Assembly: GCA_963921795.1 (NCBI GenBank)
Contig: OY997658.1
Location: forward strand, 33,132,347 to 33,196,346
Direction: 5' to 3'
Length of the DNA: 64,000 nucleotides
From: Nannobrachium achirus
Lineage: Eukaryota > Chordata > Actinopteri > Myctophiformes > Myctophidae
Shown here: positions 11,983 through 24,270 of the stretch, piece after piece
How the letters are laid out: every line of letters begins with the position of its first letter
How positions within the stretch are numbered: the first letter of the stretch is position 1
Translations under genes and position numbers: made by a program
Notes under the pieces: model-generated
Databases searched by the model: none
The model's input: the letters and a program-made list of their open reading frames with translations, nothing else
What the model was told of the DNA's origin: nothing

Positions 11983-12682
11983 AATCTGCTTACATACGGC
12001 CACACAGCTGTGCTGGTAGGAGATATCGTATACCTCTGGGGAGGGTACATTTACCCAGGTTACTGCAACGAGTGCAACGTGCTTTATGCATATGATGTCG
12101 ACGCCCACACATGGTTCAAGCCCAGGGTTTCTGGTACTGTTCCAGAGGGGAGATCCGGCCACTCAGCCTGTCTTTTGGGGAAGGTCATGTTTATCCACAA
12201 CGATCTGACTGGAACGACTAATGACATCTACAAGTTGGACCAACTGCTGGATGAACCCTAACCCTTCCACGCAGAATCTTCCAGAGGGACGCTGGAGACA
12301 TTCAGCCTTTACCTACAATGGAGAGCTGTACATGTTTGGTGGTGAGAACTCTAAATGTCTCAGTGACCTCTGGAAATTCAGTCCAGGGACCTTCTCCTGG
12401 AAGGAGGTGAAGCCCAAGGGGAACGGCCCGTTATGGATGGAAGATGGCTGCTGTTGCATGATGGGATATTGTGTCATCCTCTTTGGAGGATACAGTTCAG
12501 ATGAGCTGTTTATCTTAGACTTGAGTCCTAGTTTGAAGACATTATGTAAGCTGGCAGTTATTCAGTACGATCTGGAGCAGTCTGAACTCCCACAGGACCT
12601 CAGGTGGGAACTGGCAGCCATGATGAATGAGAAAGACCAACATCCTTTAGGAAAGGGCTTTACCATTTTGACGAGTCTCTGA
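11983..12682 (+). pseudogene. KLHDC3: KLHDC3-like kelch retropseudogene
   Basis: Two frames encode KLHDC3-like kelch sequence. Segment 1 (11983-12258) reads TYGHTAVLVGDIVYLWGG, then NVLYAYDVDAHTWF, RVSGTVPEGRSGHSACLLGK and NDIYKLD. A stop follows at 12259. Segment 2, in another frame (about 12275-12679), reads LPEGRWRHSAFTYNGELYMF, DLWKFSPGTFSWK, LDLSPSLKTLCKLAVIQYDL and LRWELAAM before a stop. KLHDC3 is a kelch substrate receptor of CUL2 ubiquitin ligases, normally about 380 residues and encoded by many exons. Here there are no introns, the N-terminal repeats are missing, about 70 residues between the segments are deleted with a frameshift, and an in-frame stop (11980) lies just upstream. 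This fits a truncated processed copy. No clear poly(A) tail is seen. The family assignment is from memory; a close kelch paralogue is the alternative. Confidence 0.82.
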
Positions 12683-12689
12683 ACTCTTT

Positions 12690-13288
12690 TGATCACTTTT
12701 GTTTAGTTTTTTTTTTTTTGCTAAAAGGAACATACCGGTACTATATAATTTTTTATTTTTGTATTTATTTACAATTTGTCAACAAATACAAACTGTACAA
12801 AAATGTTTAGGAGGGACTAGTGGAAAACTCATTTTATGCTTCTGAAAACATGCATTTTCAAATGGGGGTTCACCGACTAATATGTATGAATTTGGGGGTC
12901 CTTCCACTGCATTAAAATATACTTTTTGTGTCACCAAATTTCCCGGGACACCCAATTCTTGTATGATCAAACAGCGCAATCTCACGCAATCCCCCCTTTT
13001 ACAGCCTGATTTATACATAGTTGCATGTGGATATCTGAAAAAACGGGATATATGAAATATCCAGCTCCGTGTGGACCTAGATATTTTTCTATGTGGATAT
13101 CTGAAAAACCAGGATATATGAAAAATCCAGCTCCGTGTAGCCATGGCCTTAAGCTCCGTTCCCTCAGCTCCCTGTCCCTCTGGTGTCCCACAAAAACACA
13201 TAGTTACACAGTCAAATCAGATACCAGTGTTCATTTAGAGTCAAATAAACACTCAGGATGTTGCGTTGGTCCTCTCCTCCATTTACAA
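12690..13288. repeat. Non-coding stretch with a 66-bp tandem duplication
   Basis: Two units starting at 13025 and 13091 share ATGTGGATATCTGAAAAA, GGATATATGAAA and ATCCAGCTCCGTGT. Text at about 13203-13260 (CACAGTCAAATCAGATACC) resembles family W. The rest shows nothing recognisable. Confidence 0.65.
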
Positions 13289-13591
13289 CTCTGTTTCCCA
13301 AAGAATGGGTTGTGGACCGACTTTTACCCTAACCTTAACCTTGGTAAATTATTATTGTAAAAGATTTTATAAAAATAATCAAAATGTTTCATACATTTTC
13401 CAAAACAATTTAAGGCATTCCATACATTTTACACTTTAGAAGTAGTGAAAATAGCAGATCTACAAGCTCCCAAGCAACACCTTATATTGCGAAGCGTTGT
13501 ACGTGTGTAGATGGACTATTTTCACTAGTTTGGGGGCAGACAATCACATCCCTGGTTTTGGGTACCGAGCTAAAAAGTTTGGGAACCCCTG
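13289..13591. mobile_element. Family G hAT-like element, copy G3
   Basis: Ends CTCTGTTTCCCAAA and TTTGGGAACCCCTG match the CAGTGGTTCCCAAA terminus of G1. The 8-bp flanks are atttacaa (13281-13288) and atttacta (13592-13599), one mismatch. A degenerate hairpin lies at 13444-13526. Confidence 0.78.
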
Positions 13592-13599
13592 ATTTACTA

Positions 13600-13946
13600 G
13601 GTGACAAAGCTCTCCGGCAGCGTCTCTGTTGCAGCTGGCATCCCCAATAAACAGAGTGCTCCCATGTGACCTATCTGCTCTGCGCTCACGTTATCTCCAA
13701 GCGAGGTTCTTTTTAAAAGCTCTATGTCTTTTCCACATGGCCAGGGTCTGTTTAATTACACTGCCTTCAGCTGTGGTGCCGTGCTGCGGACGCCCACCGC
13801 TCCGTTTCGTGGTGTGGGAAAAATGGGGCGGAGGAGAGCAGAGGACGGACGCAGAAGTAACTGTTTAACTCCCCATGTAGTATACAGTGCTGCTTCAATA
13901 CTTTGGAGCTGCTGGGAAATTGGACGCAATAGCACATTGTTTTATA
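13600..13946. other. Non-coding stretch, nothing recognised
   Basis: No repeat or coding motif recognised. Confidence 0.45.
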
Positions 13947-14299
13947 TTGTCACTGTCGGTTGGAAACCTTGTATATGTCCAAAAAGGTTACTTTTCGTGG
14001 GAAAAAAATATAATAATGTGTTCCAATGGATCCAATGTAATAATTATTTAACAATTAACAAGTTCTTGTTAATTGTTTGTAATGGTTCGATATTTATTCA
14101 ATCCACAGACAGACTTCACAAAAGAAAAATGAAAAATATTCCAAAAGCAGTTCTACAAGCTCATAACATGCTGCGTCGCGGCACGTTGTGAGCTTGTAGA
14201 TCTTCTATTTTTTAAAGATTTTGTGTGACACTCCAGTACGACGAAGTAGTAGGGCATTATTTACAGAAACATGGAGATTTCTGCCCGACAAGGCGACGC
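13947..14299. mobile_element. Family A MITE, copy A5
   Basis: Begins TTGTCACTGTCGGTTGGAAA and ends TGCCCGACAAGGCGACGC, flanked by TA (13945-13946 and 14300-14301). A diverged hairpin lies at about 14142-14210. Longest of the A copies. Confidence 0.72.
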
Positions 14300-14648
14300 T
14301 ATCGTGCTGTCTCTTGATTTGATTGTACACAATAATTCAGTGGCGTAAGAATCCAAGCAATGACCTCCGTTTGAATTCTGGGAAAACAAATCCAAGACCC
14401 ATATGAGTAAATGAGTACAAATGGCAGGTAAGATGTAAAAGAAAGGGGGGGGGGGGGGGGGGGGGGTGAGGGGTGGTAGTCTGGGATAAGTAGAAACACC
14501 CAGCGTTGGGTTCATACGATACTGTGAGCCTTGGCTGTGCCTGTGTCGGGTCCTCTCTGGCTCTGAGCGCTGTAAGAAGGTGAGACACCCTGATAAGATC
14601 TGTCAGAATGACCTTTTCACTCCTCGCCTCCCTCTCTTCTGTCGCTCT
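14300..14648. repeat. Non-coding stretch with 22-bp poly(G)
   Basis: Poly(G) at 14445-14466. No gene; proline-rich frames on the opposite strand are shadows of this tract. Confidence 0.7.
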
Positions 14649-15192
14649 CTGGGGTGTCGCACCACATTCTGGGCCCTGGGTACAAGCATTCACTGCGGCG
14701 GCCCCCCCATAATGTTCTTCATTTGTGCTTTAACTATTGAAAAATAGCAGATATACAAGCTCACAGAGCTGCGAGCTTGTAGATCTAGAAGTCTTTGAAT
14801 ATTTCAAATCCTTCTACGTTTTTTTGGGAAAACCTATATTTCTATGTCAGTGGTGCTCAAACCTTTTCATGTGAAGGCCCCCCCCAAAATGATGTGTATT
14901 TGGCCACGGACCCCCATGTCAAAATATTTAGTTCCAGGGACCCCCCAGAAGAAAAACTTGAGTTACAAATGTTCGCTTAAAAAATACATTTATTCAAAGA
15001 TTTGCACACATTTTCACGACTTTTAAAAAATAGCAGATCTACAAGCTCGCAGCGCGGCACTCGGTGCCGCGCTGTGAGCTTGTATATCTGCTATTTTCCA
15101 ATAGCTAAAGTATAAAATAATGAAGGCCCCTCCCTCCACCTTGGGCCCTAGTGACTCAGTCCCACTTTTCCCCCTCTACCCTCCCCTCCCCC
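14649..15192. mobile_element. Family D element, copy D4
   Basis: Left end CTGGGGTGTCGCACCA matches other D copies (CAGGGGCGTCACACCA). Likely 8-bp duplication gtcgctct (14641-14648) and gtcgctcc (15193-15200). The right terminus is diverged (CCTCCCCTCCCCC). It contains a truncated hairpin (14739-14787), an internal hAT-like terminus CAGTGGTGCTCAAACC (from 14851) and a complete hairpin (15027-15097). Confidence 0.72.
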
Positions 15193-15199
15193 GTCGCTC

Positions 15200-17615
15200 C
15201 CTCCTGGCACGGTTGGCGCTGGGTGGCACCCAAGAGCCACTCGGTGAGCGGGTAGAGTTACGGTGGGCAGCTCTCCGGGTTCACATGTTTTAACAATTTC
15301 CTCCGTCCTCTGTGAAATTATGCAAATATTTTTGTCCAGTTTCCTCAAGTCTGGAACACCAATTATGAATGTCTGTTTTTTTTTATGACAGCTGTTGAAG
15401 AGGCTTGCAGACAGACAGACAGACAGGCAGGCCTTCTACTGGACGTGAAGGGCTCATATTCAACTCAGTCAGGACCCAGGGGCAGGACAGACAGACACTC
15501 ATGAGACAATACATATTGACTATGACATGGAAGAGAAGAAAAAGAAAGTGGTAGAAAATGGTGGCGCAAGAGAAAGAATGTGTGGAAAGGATGCCAAGAA
15601 GGGGAGAATAACTCTTTTTAAAATCTGACAGCCATAGGGGAATAGCAGGCCTTTGAGTGAGTGTTTATTTCATGGAAACCTGTGTTCGGCATTGTTTTAC
15701 CAGCACAGCTTTCAGCGCGGTGCCAGAATGGAGGGTTATCTGCAGTATCTTGTCTTTTAATGATGGCTCAAGGCTGCCCTTGCAGCATCAGGTATGGCCA
15801 TAATCCGGTGTTACTGCCATGTTAAAGCGCAGACAATAGCAGTATGTTAAAAAGTGAACTAGGCCCACTGCTGGGAATACAGGCCTCTCCTGTGATTTCA
15901 ATCAGTCCCACTCCGATCGCAAATGCCGCACCCAGCCCCCACACCCCACCGTTCTCTCTCTCTTTCTTCCAAAGACTGACTACTGGTCCTGCAGAGTCCA
16001 ACAGGAAAACTTGATAGGTTTGAAGAGGCTGTGAAGTCCACTCCACCTCAATGGAAGTCCATCCTTGCAGTAAAGATCAACCGGCTCCAGAAATTCTCCA
16101 TCATGTCGAAGAATTCGATCCAGGGATTGTTCCTGTCTGGATAAAAGTTCACTTCGCTTTAATGGCAATGGATTGAGGTCATGGCACTAAAGAATCTCTC
16201 CCAGTTCAAAGGTGGACATAAACGTGAGTCCTGAGGAGAGATCCATCTTGGTCAGAGGGAAACCTTTTGAGAGGAGGGCATGTAATCGCATTTTGGAGCG
16301 GAACGAACCATATCGTTATTAAACGGTAATGTTAAAAGAAATGGGGGGGAGAGGTCAAATCTGAACTGAGCAGTGTTATTGTGAAACGTGAGACTAGGAT
16401 TTCACTGTTGCTGGTGATAGATACAGAGTAAGCTTTGATGAGTTTATCCATCATTAGATGTCACACTTAAAAAAAAGGATTTCAATTGTTTTTTATGCTG
16501 AAATACATTTTCATTATTGTTGTTATTCCAATGCAATCAAGCTCTAATTATTGTTATTGCAAATATCTTCTATTTATTAAGTGAAATCTACAGTAAATCA
16601 AACTAAAGCTATGAAGGGAAGTTTATATATATAAAGCCTAATTATTTTAGAACAAAATGAAAGACGATATGGCAAAAGTTGTCTGGAGCTTCAACTTAAG
16701 TCTCACTGCTCACTACTTTGTCAGGCTTCTCCGACCTTCTTTTCAGTCCGTCCATGTCCCCCTTCAAAACACCCCAATATCCCATCCCCCGCTTCCATCC
16801 TCTTACTCTCCCGGGGGTGTTCTCCCACAGGCCTTAGTGTGGCAGCGGCTTTTTCTGCTCCAGGTGGTCTGCAGCCAGCCACCTGTGTTGTCTTTGTGGC
16901 GCTGTCATCTGTCTCCGGGCAGGCTTTGTGGGGTTGCCAGTGTGAGGACAGGCCCGGCGAGCACTGATGATGGAGATACTGCTTTCTGCTCCTGCGTCTC
17001 CCAGACCCTCACAGGACTCCAATGTTGCCAGACACAAGGAGTCTCGTTAACCCCCTCATCAACCCCTGAAATCCTGGGAAAAACGGTGACGCAGCTGATG
17101 ATGTCTCATCGGTTCGGCCGTGAGAGCTTCAGATGTCCCGGCGTGTCAAACGTCCTGCCTCATTACTGCGGGGCCTTTCATGACGACGTTGTGTGAATGA
17201 TTGTCTACATGCTGCAGTATATAGAACCACGGGGACAGGTTGTTCCTCCATGTCATGCTCGTGTCCTTGTCACTTTGCCTTCCAGCGCTGTTGTATCGTA
17301 TACTGACGATCGTTGGGAGACAAAAAGAGACGAGCGACAAGAGCATACACAGACATAAATAATCCACACAAAAGGTTAAAGTTGAAGGCAGTTCAAAGAT
17401 GCTGCCCTGACCTTGGGAGGTCCGACTCATGAAGACCTCAAGCTATAACTAACTGACTCATGTGTAGGTGTGTGTGTAACCTGATTCAGTTCAGCTCCAT
17501 TGTTCCTATACCTACCAGTCGTGAGGAGCCACTCAAATCTGTCACTACTGGCTTCTGCTCCCCGGCAGACTTGAAAGACTCGTCATTTGGTTCCGAAAAG
17601 AACCACAGGAGGCCC
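15200..17615. other. 2.4-kb non-coding stretch, nothing recognised
   Basis: Unique-looking sequence. A (GACA)n tract lies at about 15409-15432. A 179-codon open frame (16657-17196, plus strand) has no recognisable motif, splice context or Kozak start, and I do not call it a gene. Confidence 0.5.
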
Positions 17616-17623
17616 TTCTAGAA

Positions 17624-18103
17624 CAGGGATCTTCAACGTTTTCAGGCCAAGTACCCCTTAGCTGAGAGGTGAAGCAGGGATGCCCTCTACATATTGTATA
17701 AATGTGTGATGGAGTTTTTCATCCATTTCATATATAGATTCATAAACTTGTTTGACAGCACTACAGTATGTTGGATTCATGTTAATGTGTATTTTCAGAC
17801 ATTTAACCACTTAAATCGTCTATATTTTGTAAACTTGACCTTTCACTATGTACTTGGTCTGCTCTTTTTTACCTCTACACCAAACCTATTTGCCGAAAAT
17901 AGCTGATCTACAAGCTCTCAAGCGCGAGGCGTTGAGAGCTTGTAGATCTGTTATTTTTGGTTAAAGTTCTCCTCGGAATAGGGATGTGAGGGTTCAAGTT
18001 GTTATTTTAAAAGAATGATCCTATCACACAAGGAATGGGCGGCCCCCCTGTAGTAACTATAAGGACCCCCTAGGGGTCCCGGACCCCCTGTTGAAGACCC
18101 CTG
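17624..18103. mobile_element. Family C hAT-like element, copy C1
   Basis: Starts CAGGGATCTTCAACGTTTTC and ends GACCCCCTGTTGAAGACCCCTG-type sequence, flanked by a perfect 8-bp duplication ttctagaa (17616-17623 and 18104-18111). A hairpin at 17893-17960 has arms CCGAAAATAGCTGATC and its inverse. Non-autonomous. Confidence 0.92.
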
Positions 18104-18111
18104 TTCTAGAA

Positions 18112-18560
18112 GACGGAGGAGATGAGGCCGTACAGAAGAGATGATGAACCGGACTGCCTTAGATAGGTCAAAGTTCATCCACACTCTTTCATCTCTCTGT
18201 CATTCTGTCCGTCTTCGTTGTTACTTAAAGGGACCTTGACCACATGCTCGACATTTACTGACCAGCAAATTATGCACCTTTGACCCGTCACCTATTGTCG
18301 GTGATGAAAGTACAGGACCGCATCTACAAGACCAGGGCAAATGTATTTTACTTCCATCTCCACTTGAGGGAAACGTTGGGCAGCTACAGTATGGCATCGG
18401 CCATATTTATTTCAGTGCAGGGCAAAGCTGAGAGAGAAACACATCGCTCACAGAATAAAGCCATTATGTTCCCCTTGATATGCTCAACATCACAGGACCC
18501 CCCCCCCCCACCCCCCGCCCCACCCCTCCATATTCAGAGTTTTATTTACTCCGCATCCGG
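18112..18560. other. Non-coding stretch with C-rich tract
   Basis: C-rich tract at about 18499-18528. No gene recognised. Confidence 0.5.
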
Positions 18561-18900
18561 AGTGGGAGAGTGTTGATAAATGACGGCGGCCGCCCTGGGA
18601 CTCTCCTGTTTTAAGGAGCGGCGGGGCGATTTATGAGCGCGCTCTCGCAGGCTTCACGATGATTAATCGTAGCCGTCCTCCGCGGGACCGAGGCGGGCCA
18701 CAGGCTGGGCAGGGGCGGCCGGCCCTCCACTGTTTGGATAAGCAGATAACATCAAAGCCGCCTGCTGCTTGTGTTAAGAAAATACTGCATTCTGGGTCAG
18801 TGCAAATGAATCCATGAGGAGCCTGAAACTGTTTTTAATGACAAAGCCATCAATATATTATCACTCTACATCCATTCTGAGAGTAGAGGTCACTAATAAT
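18560..18900. other. GC-rich block followed by possibly conserved sequence
   Basis: About 18575-18725 is unusually GC-rich for the window (GGCGGCCGCC, GCGCGCTCTC, GGGGCGGCCGGCC) and is followed by ACTGTTTGGATAAGCAGATA and TAAT-containing text. It could be a conserved element; this is inference. Confidence 0.25.
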
Positions 18901-19471
18901 GACGTTTTGAAAATGTCTTTGTTCCTGACCCTTGAGCTTCCCAGGGGCGCAGATAGATACTTGGTTGATTTAGCTGGAAGTTTATGAATGTATAGGGATC
19001 AGAGTGCAGGCCGTATGGAGAATTTAGTGAGAGTTAACATTTAAAAGAACATCCATAACTGTGGCAACCTTGCGATGTTTATTTATATTAATTGCTTATT
19101 CAGAAATACAATTTAGAACGACCTCAGATATAGCCTCTGTGACAGGACTCCTCTGGATTTATGGTTCACACAGCTTAACGTTTGGCTATCATGAACCCGC
19201 AGTCCCAGACCGGTGATGAGTCTCTCATAGGAATTAGTTTGTATCTAGAGAGAGTGGGTAAAGGTGTTAGCCTGGGAGATATTTACTTGCCCTGGTCTAC
19301 TCCTCCGCACCTGGGCCATTGATCAGGGCTGGAGCTGACAGGGTGGATGCTCCAGGGGTAACACTGCAACTCTTTTGATCTGTCGCAAGAAGTACCAGCT
19401 CATCACCAGGGCCACAAGCCTCCCTGTCTGGATCTTACCGTCACAAGTTATCTCAGGAAATTATATCTGGT
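18900..19471. other. Non-coding stretch, nothing recognised
   Basis: No repeat, gene or RNA recognised. Confidence 0.45.
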
Positions 19472-19820
19472 CGTCACCTTCTTAAACTAATGGCCTATAA
19501 GTCAAGTTTTTCAGGGGAAAAAAAAGATATTATATATATGATCCAAATGTATTAACATAGAAATAACACTGTCTGTCAGTTATGTAACATAAGAGGATTA
19601 AATAGGATTAAACATGTGACTTAGGCCAAAGAAATTGCCTATTTTGGCCGAAGTCACAACATTATACTAAAAGTGGTGGGAACTGAACAGCATGATAATT
19701 TTCAATTAGGAGATTTTACCAGAGGTGGCCACTGGCCAGGGTCATGAGGAGCTGACTTATATGCAACAAATGTAATTTTCCTAATAAAATAACTTTGGCC
19801 ATTCGTTTAAGAAGGTGACG
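19472..19820. mobile_element. MITE with CGTCACCTTCTTAAAC termini
   Basis: An inverted repeat of about 23 bp with one mismatch (CGTCACCTTCTTAAAC then T/G then AATGGCC) bounds 349 bp. The flanking duplication is unclear (TGG on the right, CTGGT on the left). No coding capacity. Confidence 0.65.
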
Positions 19821-19969
19821 TGGTGCTTTTGATTTAGAACAGCTCCCATGGCGACTCCTTTATGTGCAGTGAAATTCATGAATATCAGAATTGTTAGTAT
19901 TTAAGGATATTTACAATATCCCTGTTTACAGGAATAAATGGTCTGTCAGTATTTCTTTATTTTAGTTTA

Positions 19970-20685
19970 ATTGCGACCGTAGGTCGCACTTACTATCAAA
20001 ACCTGCACAAACTGTGAGTGAGTCAGTCAGTCAGTCAGTCTGTCTGTCTGTCCGTCTGTCTGTCACACCTCACACGTCACACTATTGCCCTGCTCATATC
20101 TCCGCAACCGTTGCCCCGATCCATGCCAAATTTTGCACACACACTCCTTGCCTGCCAAACTACAACCTCCAAGGACCCCCCGAGCTCCAGGGACCCCCAG
20201 GTCCCTGGGGGACCCCCAGATGTAAAAAATGACCAAATGTGCAAAAATGACCAAATGACCACCCCAACGGGGCTGCTCACGGGGAATTCCCGGGGACCAC
20301 CGACTCCTGGTGCTCCAGAACGGATGCCAAAGTGGTGGCGCCCCCAGTGGAGGACCCCCTCCACTGCAGCTCACATAAAATGCCGTAACTCGGGCTAGGA
20401 GCGTCCGGGAGAGCCGGGGCCGGTACCTATTCGTCCGCCAAGGCAACGCGGAGACCCCACCCCTCATTTCTCACATGGCCCTCTTCTAGCGCCACCATGA
20501 GGCCGATTCTTGCAAAACACATTTTTGGACACTGCTCCTACAGATTTTGCCCTAAAATCACGCACATCGGTACACAGTATGTCTACACATTGCCCACACA
20601 ACTAGGAACCAATGGCAGTTACAGCCCTCTTTGTGTATACATGTGACCTACGGTCGCTTATCTCCCGATTAGGGAGTCTTACTGG
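19970..20685 (+). mobile_element. Family H Helentron-like element, copy H1
   Basis: Starts ATTGCGACCGTAGGTCGCA. The inverse (TGACCTACGGTCGC) lies not at the right end but about 31 bp inside it, followed by a stem-loop CTCCC-GATTA-GGGAG and the end TCTTACTGG. Asymmetric inverted repeats, a GTCA/GTCT microsatellite near the left end (20022-20065) and a 3' stem-loop are features of Helentron-type non-autonomous elements. Three more copies occur (37163, 53898, 63034). Confidence 0.65.
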
Positions 20686-20689
20686 TATA

Positions 20690-23460
20690 ATTATTGAATC
20701 CATTTTGGTATATTAGAATGCTGTTGGAAGTGGGCCAGAGTTTTTTCTATTATCCTGTGTATCCGTTAAGGTAAAAACAGCCCTGGCTGAGGTATTTTCT
20801 TTTCTTCCTTATCTCATTTACACATCAAAATAGTTTCTCTCCTTTCCCATTGTTTGTACGCCATACTCCCAAGCCAACAGGGAATCGTTGGGAGAATTTC
20901 CGTTCTTTATTTTCCACTTCCAACGACTTCCACCGGTTCCTTAAAGGATGCCAATTTAGCTGAATTCAGGCTTGAGCTGAAAGGCCTACTGTTACCTGTC
21001 CGCTGGGGTAGAACCACTGCGGTGGCTGCCCTTTCCCATGCTTCCACCGCGGGACCTCGACCACGGGCAGACAGAAGGGACACCTGTTCCTCCAGAGAGG
21101 TGGGCCAGCATCTGAAATCTTAGCGTTGGCCCTGCCTATTGAGAGTGGGCAGCATGATAAGGGCCTGCACTGTGACGGGGAGGAGGAAACCCGAGGAGAG
21201 CTCAGGAAAGGGGGACGCCTATAGCCAGATGAATCTGGTGCAATTTGCCAAAACACAGTAAACCCCCACCCCAGCCCCCACCCCTGCTCACCCCCACAAG
21301 ACGATTACCCACACTTGCAAAAGGAAAGCCATTGTCGGGGTAAGAGTCTCCACTTATCTGTGTATTCTTTATCGTAATGTGCAGACATAATGGACTAACT
21401 GTTGTTATGGTAGTAGTCGTGAGCGACTCTTGGTCCAGAGCAGAAGAGTTAAAACTAAAAGTGCCTCTTTTGGATGGAGTTCTTATCAGTAATTACACCG
21501 CGAGAAATACTGTCTGCTCAAACATACATTTTCTGGCCCAAATAAAACTTTTTTCTGCTCTGGTGTTCCACTGTTCATCTCCTAAACCAACATAATAGCA
21601 GAGAAAGTTGATTTAAGCTCCAAGAATTGGTGCATGCCCCATTGAAAATGATGACTTTTTAAACATGTGGTTACACAGTGGAACAGTGAAAGATTTAATG
21701 AATGTGATCCCAGTCTACTGTGTCGTACTCATGCTTCGAGTTAAAGGCAAAGCCCTGCCGCCATCGCCTGACCTTGTATCTCAAATGGTTTCTCTAACCA
21801 TTATCCTGTAGGGAAAACCCATAGAATAATATTTTCCCCCCGTACTGACAAGATTTGTACCCAACGCACTCAGGAGCACGGGTCACAAGAGGAGCACTGA
21901 GAGTTTGTGCAAGAGGTTTCCGTACAAGTCCCTCAATGAGCCTCTTATTGTCTCCCTGCTCGCTGTCTCTTCGCCCCATATATCAGCCTCCCCTGCCGAG
22001 GGTGACTCGCCTGCTCCATAGCACCTTTGATGTCCTCAAAACCCTGGAACACTATGTGTAACCACTGTTGAGTCCACCTATGGGGCAGCCTCACGCAGGC
22101 CCCAGTTGACAAACTTACAGTAGGCCCCCTGATATTAAAAAAAGAACTATAGCCCTTTTTCAGCTGTACCCCCATTTTTATGGTTCTCTCCTCACGTCCG
22201 TTATTGTAACATCTGAAAAGCGCAGCCTTGCCGATATGGTTGAGTTGCATAAGTTAGGGTGTAAAAATGTCTGGTACTTCGGTGCTTGCTCATGCTCGGA
22301 GATGGACATCGGGAGAAGCGATGGTCGCCTGGGGGCCCTTACGGAGGCCCAGGTCAATGTCTTTCTGCTGCCGCCAGAAGCCGTGGGGAAATAACGCTCC
22401 GTTCTGCTGGAGGCACTCAACAGTCTGAGAGGGCCCAGATGCACACTCCTGAGATCTTCAAAGATTATTCCCCCCAACTTTCAGTATCAAACATATGTGC
22501 AGTTAGAATGTTTTATTTGACAGTCGGATCTGTTAAGGAAATGTTTTTTCAGATATGCAGTGGAAGGACTACTTGGACTGCCAGTGACATAACAGCAGGG
22601 TTTTAGGTTTTAAACAATGAGATAGCATGGCTTGAATGTCAGCCTGTCTACATATGCCAGTGGTAAAACTGATGGTATAAAAGAGGTTTAGTTGTTTCCT
22701 CTGCTGCAGCCCTCCAAGTGGCTGCACCAGAGTGAAAACAGAGCTATTCCAACAATACATAATGTCACAAACCATTGGAACGTTAAATCAGATTCATAGG
22801 ATGAAACAATTTCAATCCGCTGATAGATCAAATCTAGAACAAACAGAAATAAACAATTCCTTATGCTTAAAAGTAAAGAGGATTTAACATTTTTATGAAA
22901 ACAAGGAAGTTCCAGTGGCTCTCCATTCATTGAGATTCCGTAACGGCTTTGCTTTTAAAAACATTGCCGTCAGCTGAGAGAACTTGGCGGTGCGGTTTCT
23001 AAATGACCGTCACATGTTAGGAGTCTGTCTGTGTTGTTGTTCAAGGCCCAGGGTGACAGCTTAATGTTACCGCCTTATTTATTATTCCTCTACTACTCCA
23101 TCCCTCGAGTCACTCACTGGCCAAAGAAACAACAACTATTAGAGGTCCATCTCCTTTGTAGAGGGACTAGATGAGGGCATGTTTTTCGGGGGAGAGACGG
23201 TTAAACTGTCCTCACCTTTACGCCCGACCTGAGCCTTGGTGGAGACGGTTTCTAGCTGAGGCATCCTTCCTGCAAAGCGGAACGCGGAGGTGATTTATGA
23301 CCCGGCGAGCTGGAGGGGTTGGGGGGAGGGGGGGCACACACACTGAGCACTATCGATCCTGGGAATCAGTCGTGAGGCTGCAGTGTGGATAGGTTGTGGA
23401 AGAAGAAGAGAGAGAGTGTAAGAGGGGGGAGGAGAGCAGGAACGTGCAGAGAATGTTAGA
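20690..23460. other. 2.8-kb non-coding stretch, nothing recognised
   Basis: Several open frames of 60-106 codons lack motifs. The G-rich tract near 23312-23335 is the only simple repeat. Unique-looking sequence otherwise. Confidence 0.5.
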
Positions 23461-23462
23461 GA

Positions 23463-23878
23463 GGCAGGGGCTGAAATATCAAAAAGGGCCTTTTGGTGAA
23501 AATATTGAAAATAGCTGACCTCCAAGCTCACAACGTGTCGCAGCGCAACGCGCTGTGAGCTTGGAGGTCAGCTATTTTCAGTACTTGATACCACACTAAA
23601 CTAATAAGCATAAAAAAGACAATGTGGTGTACAGCATGGATTTATACACAGAGAGGGCAATTCTTTCAACATAAGATGTGGCATTCAAGTTCAGGAGAGT
23701 TTGGAAAAGGCAATTCTTTTGAATGCCGCCTTCAGGTATGGCATGGAAAGAGGGCAGTTGCATTTCTTTCACCATTGTAAAAACTGCATTCATGGTCTGG
23801 AGAGGGCACTTTTTAAAGACAGGTAAAAGGGCAGGGGCTCAAGCCCCCCTTTCATGTCTATGTGTGCACATGCCTGGA
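23463..23878 (+). mobile_element. Family F hairpin repeat, copy F1
   Basis: Opens near GGCAGGGGCTGAAAT and closes near GGGCAGGGGCTCAAGCCCC, CATGTCTATGTGTGCACATG. It has a hairpin at 23506-23580 with arms TGAAAATAGCTGACCTCCAAGC and its inverse. A reverse-oriented copy, F2, lies at 36931-37440. No target duplication was resolved. Confidence 0.7.
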
Positions 23879-24043
23879 GGAGAGAGAGAGAGGTAGAAAG
23901 ACAGAGGAGGAGTCAGCCAGTCCAGACTAGAGACTGCGAGGAGAACGCTATGCATTCTGCAATGAGGGCCATTAGCCTTTTCCCCTTGCAAGAGAGAGAG
24001 AGAGAGAGAGATAGAGAGAGAGAGAGGAAGGGAGGGGGGGGGG
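23879..24043. repeat. (GA)n-rich tract with poly(G)
   Basis: GA-rich at 23879-23912 and 23991-24026, followed by a G-run at about 24034-24047. Confidence 0.85.
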
Positions 24044-24270
24044 GGGGTGGGAGATGGATACCAGGCAGCGGTGGTCGCTCTCCCATAGTGTTGAGTACAG
24101 GAAGAAGGGAGGAGTGTAAAAGAAAGGAGGAAAGGAGGGGCTCTAATAGGATAACTCCCTTGCTCTCCCAGGGGAGCCCGCCCTCAGAGATGCTATCAAT
24201 CTGAGCAGACGTCTCCATCACGCCTGCAGCCCGGTCGCCATGCAACGCCAATACACGCACTGGTCAGGAG

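Noticed and set aside
12010..12682. Intact kelch gene
   Set aside because: There is a frameshift and internal deletion between the segments, the N-terminal repeats are missing and an upstream in-frame stop is present, so it is treated as a pseudogene.
16657..17196. 179-codon open frame, among the longest without simple-repeat content
   Set aside because: No domain, signal or splice context is recognised, and composition is like the surrounding non-coding DNA. Frames of this size are expected by chance in 64 kb.
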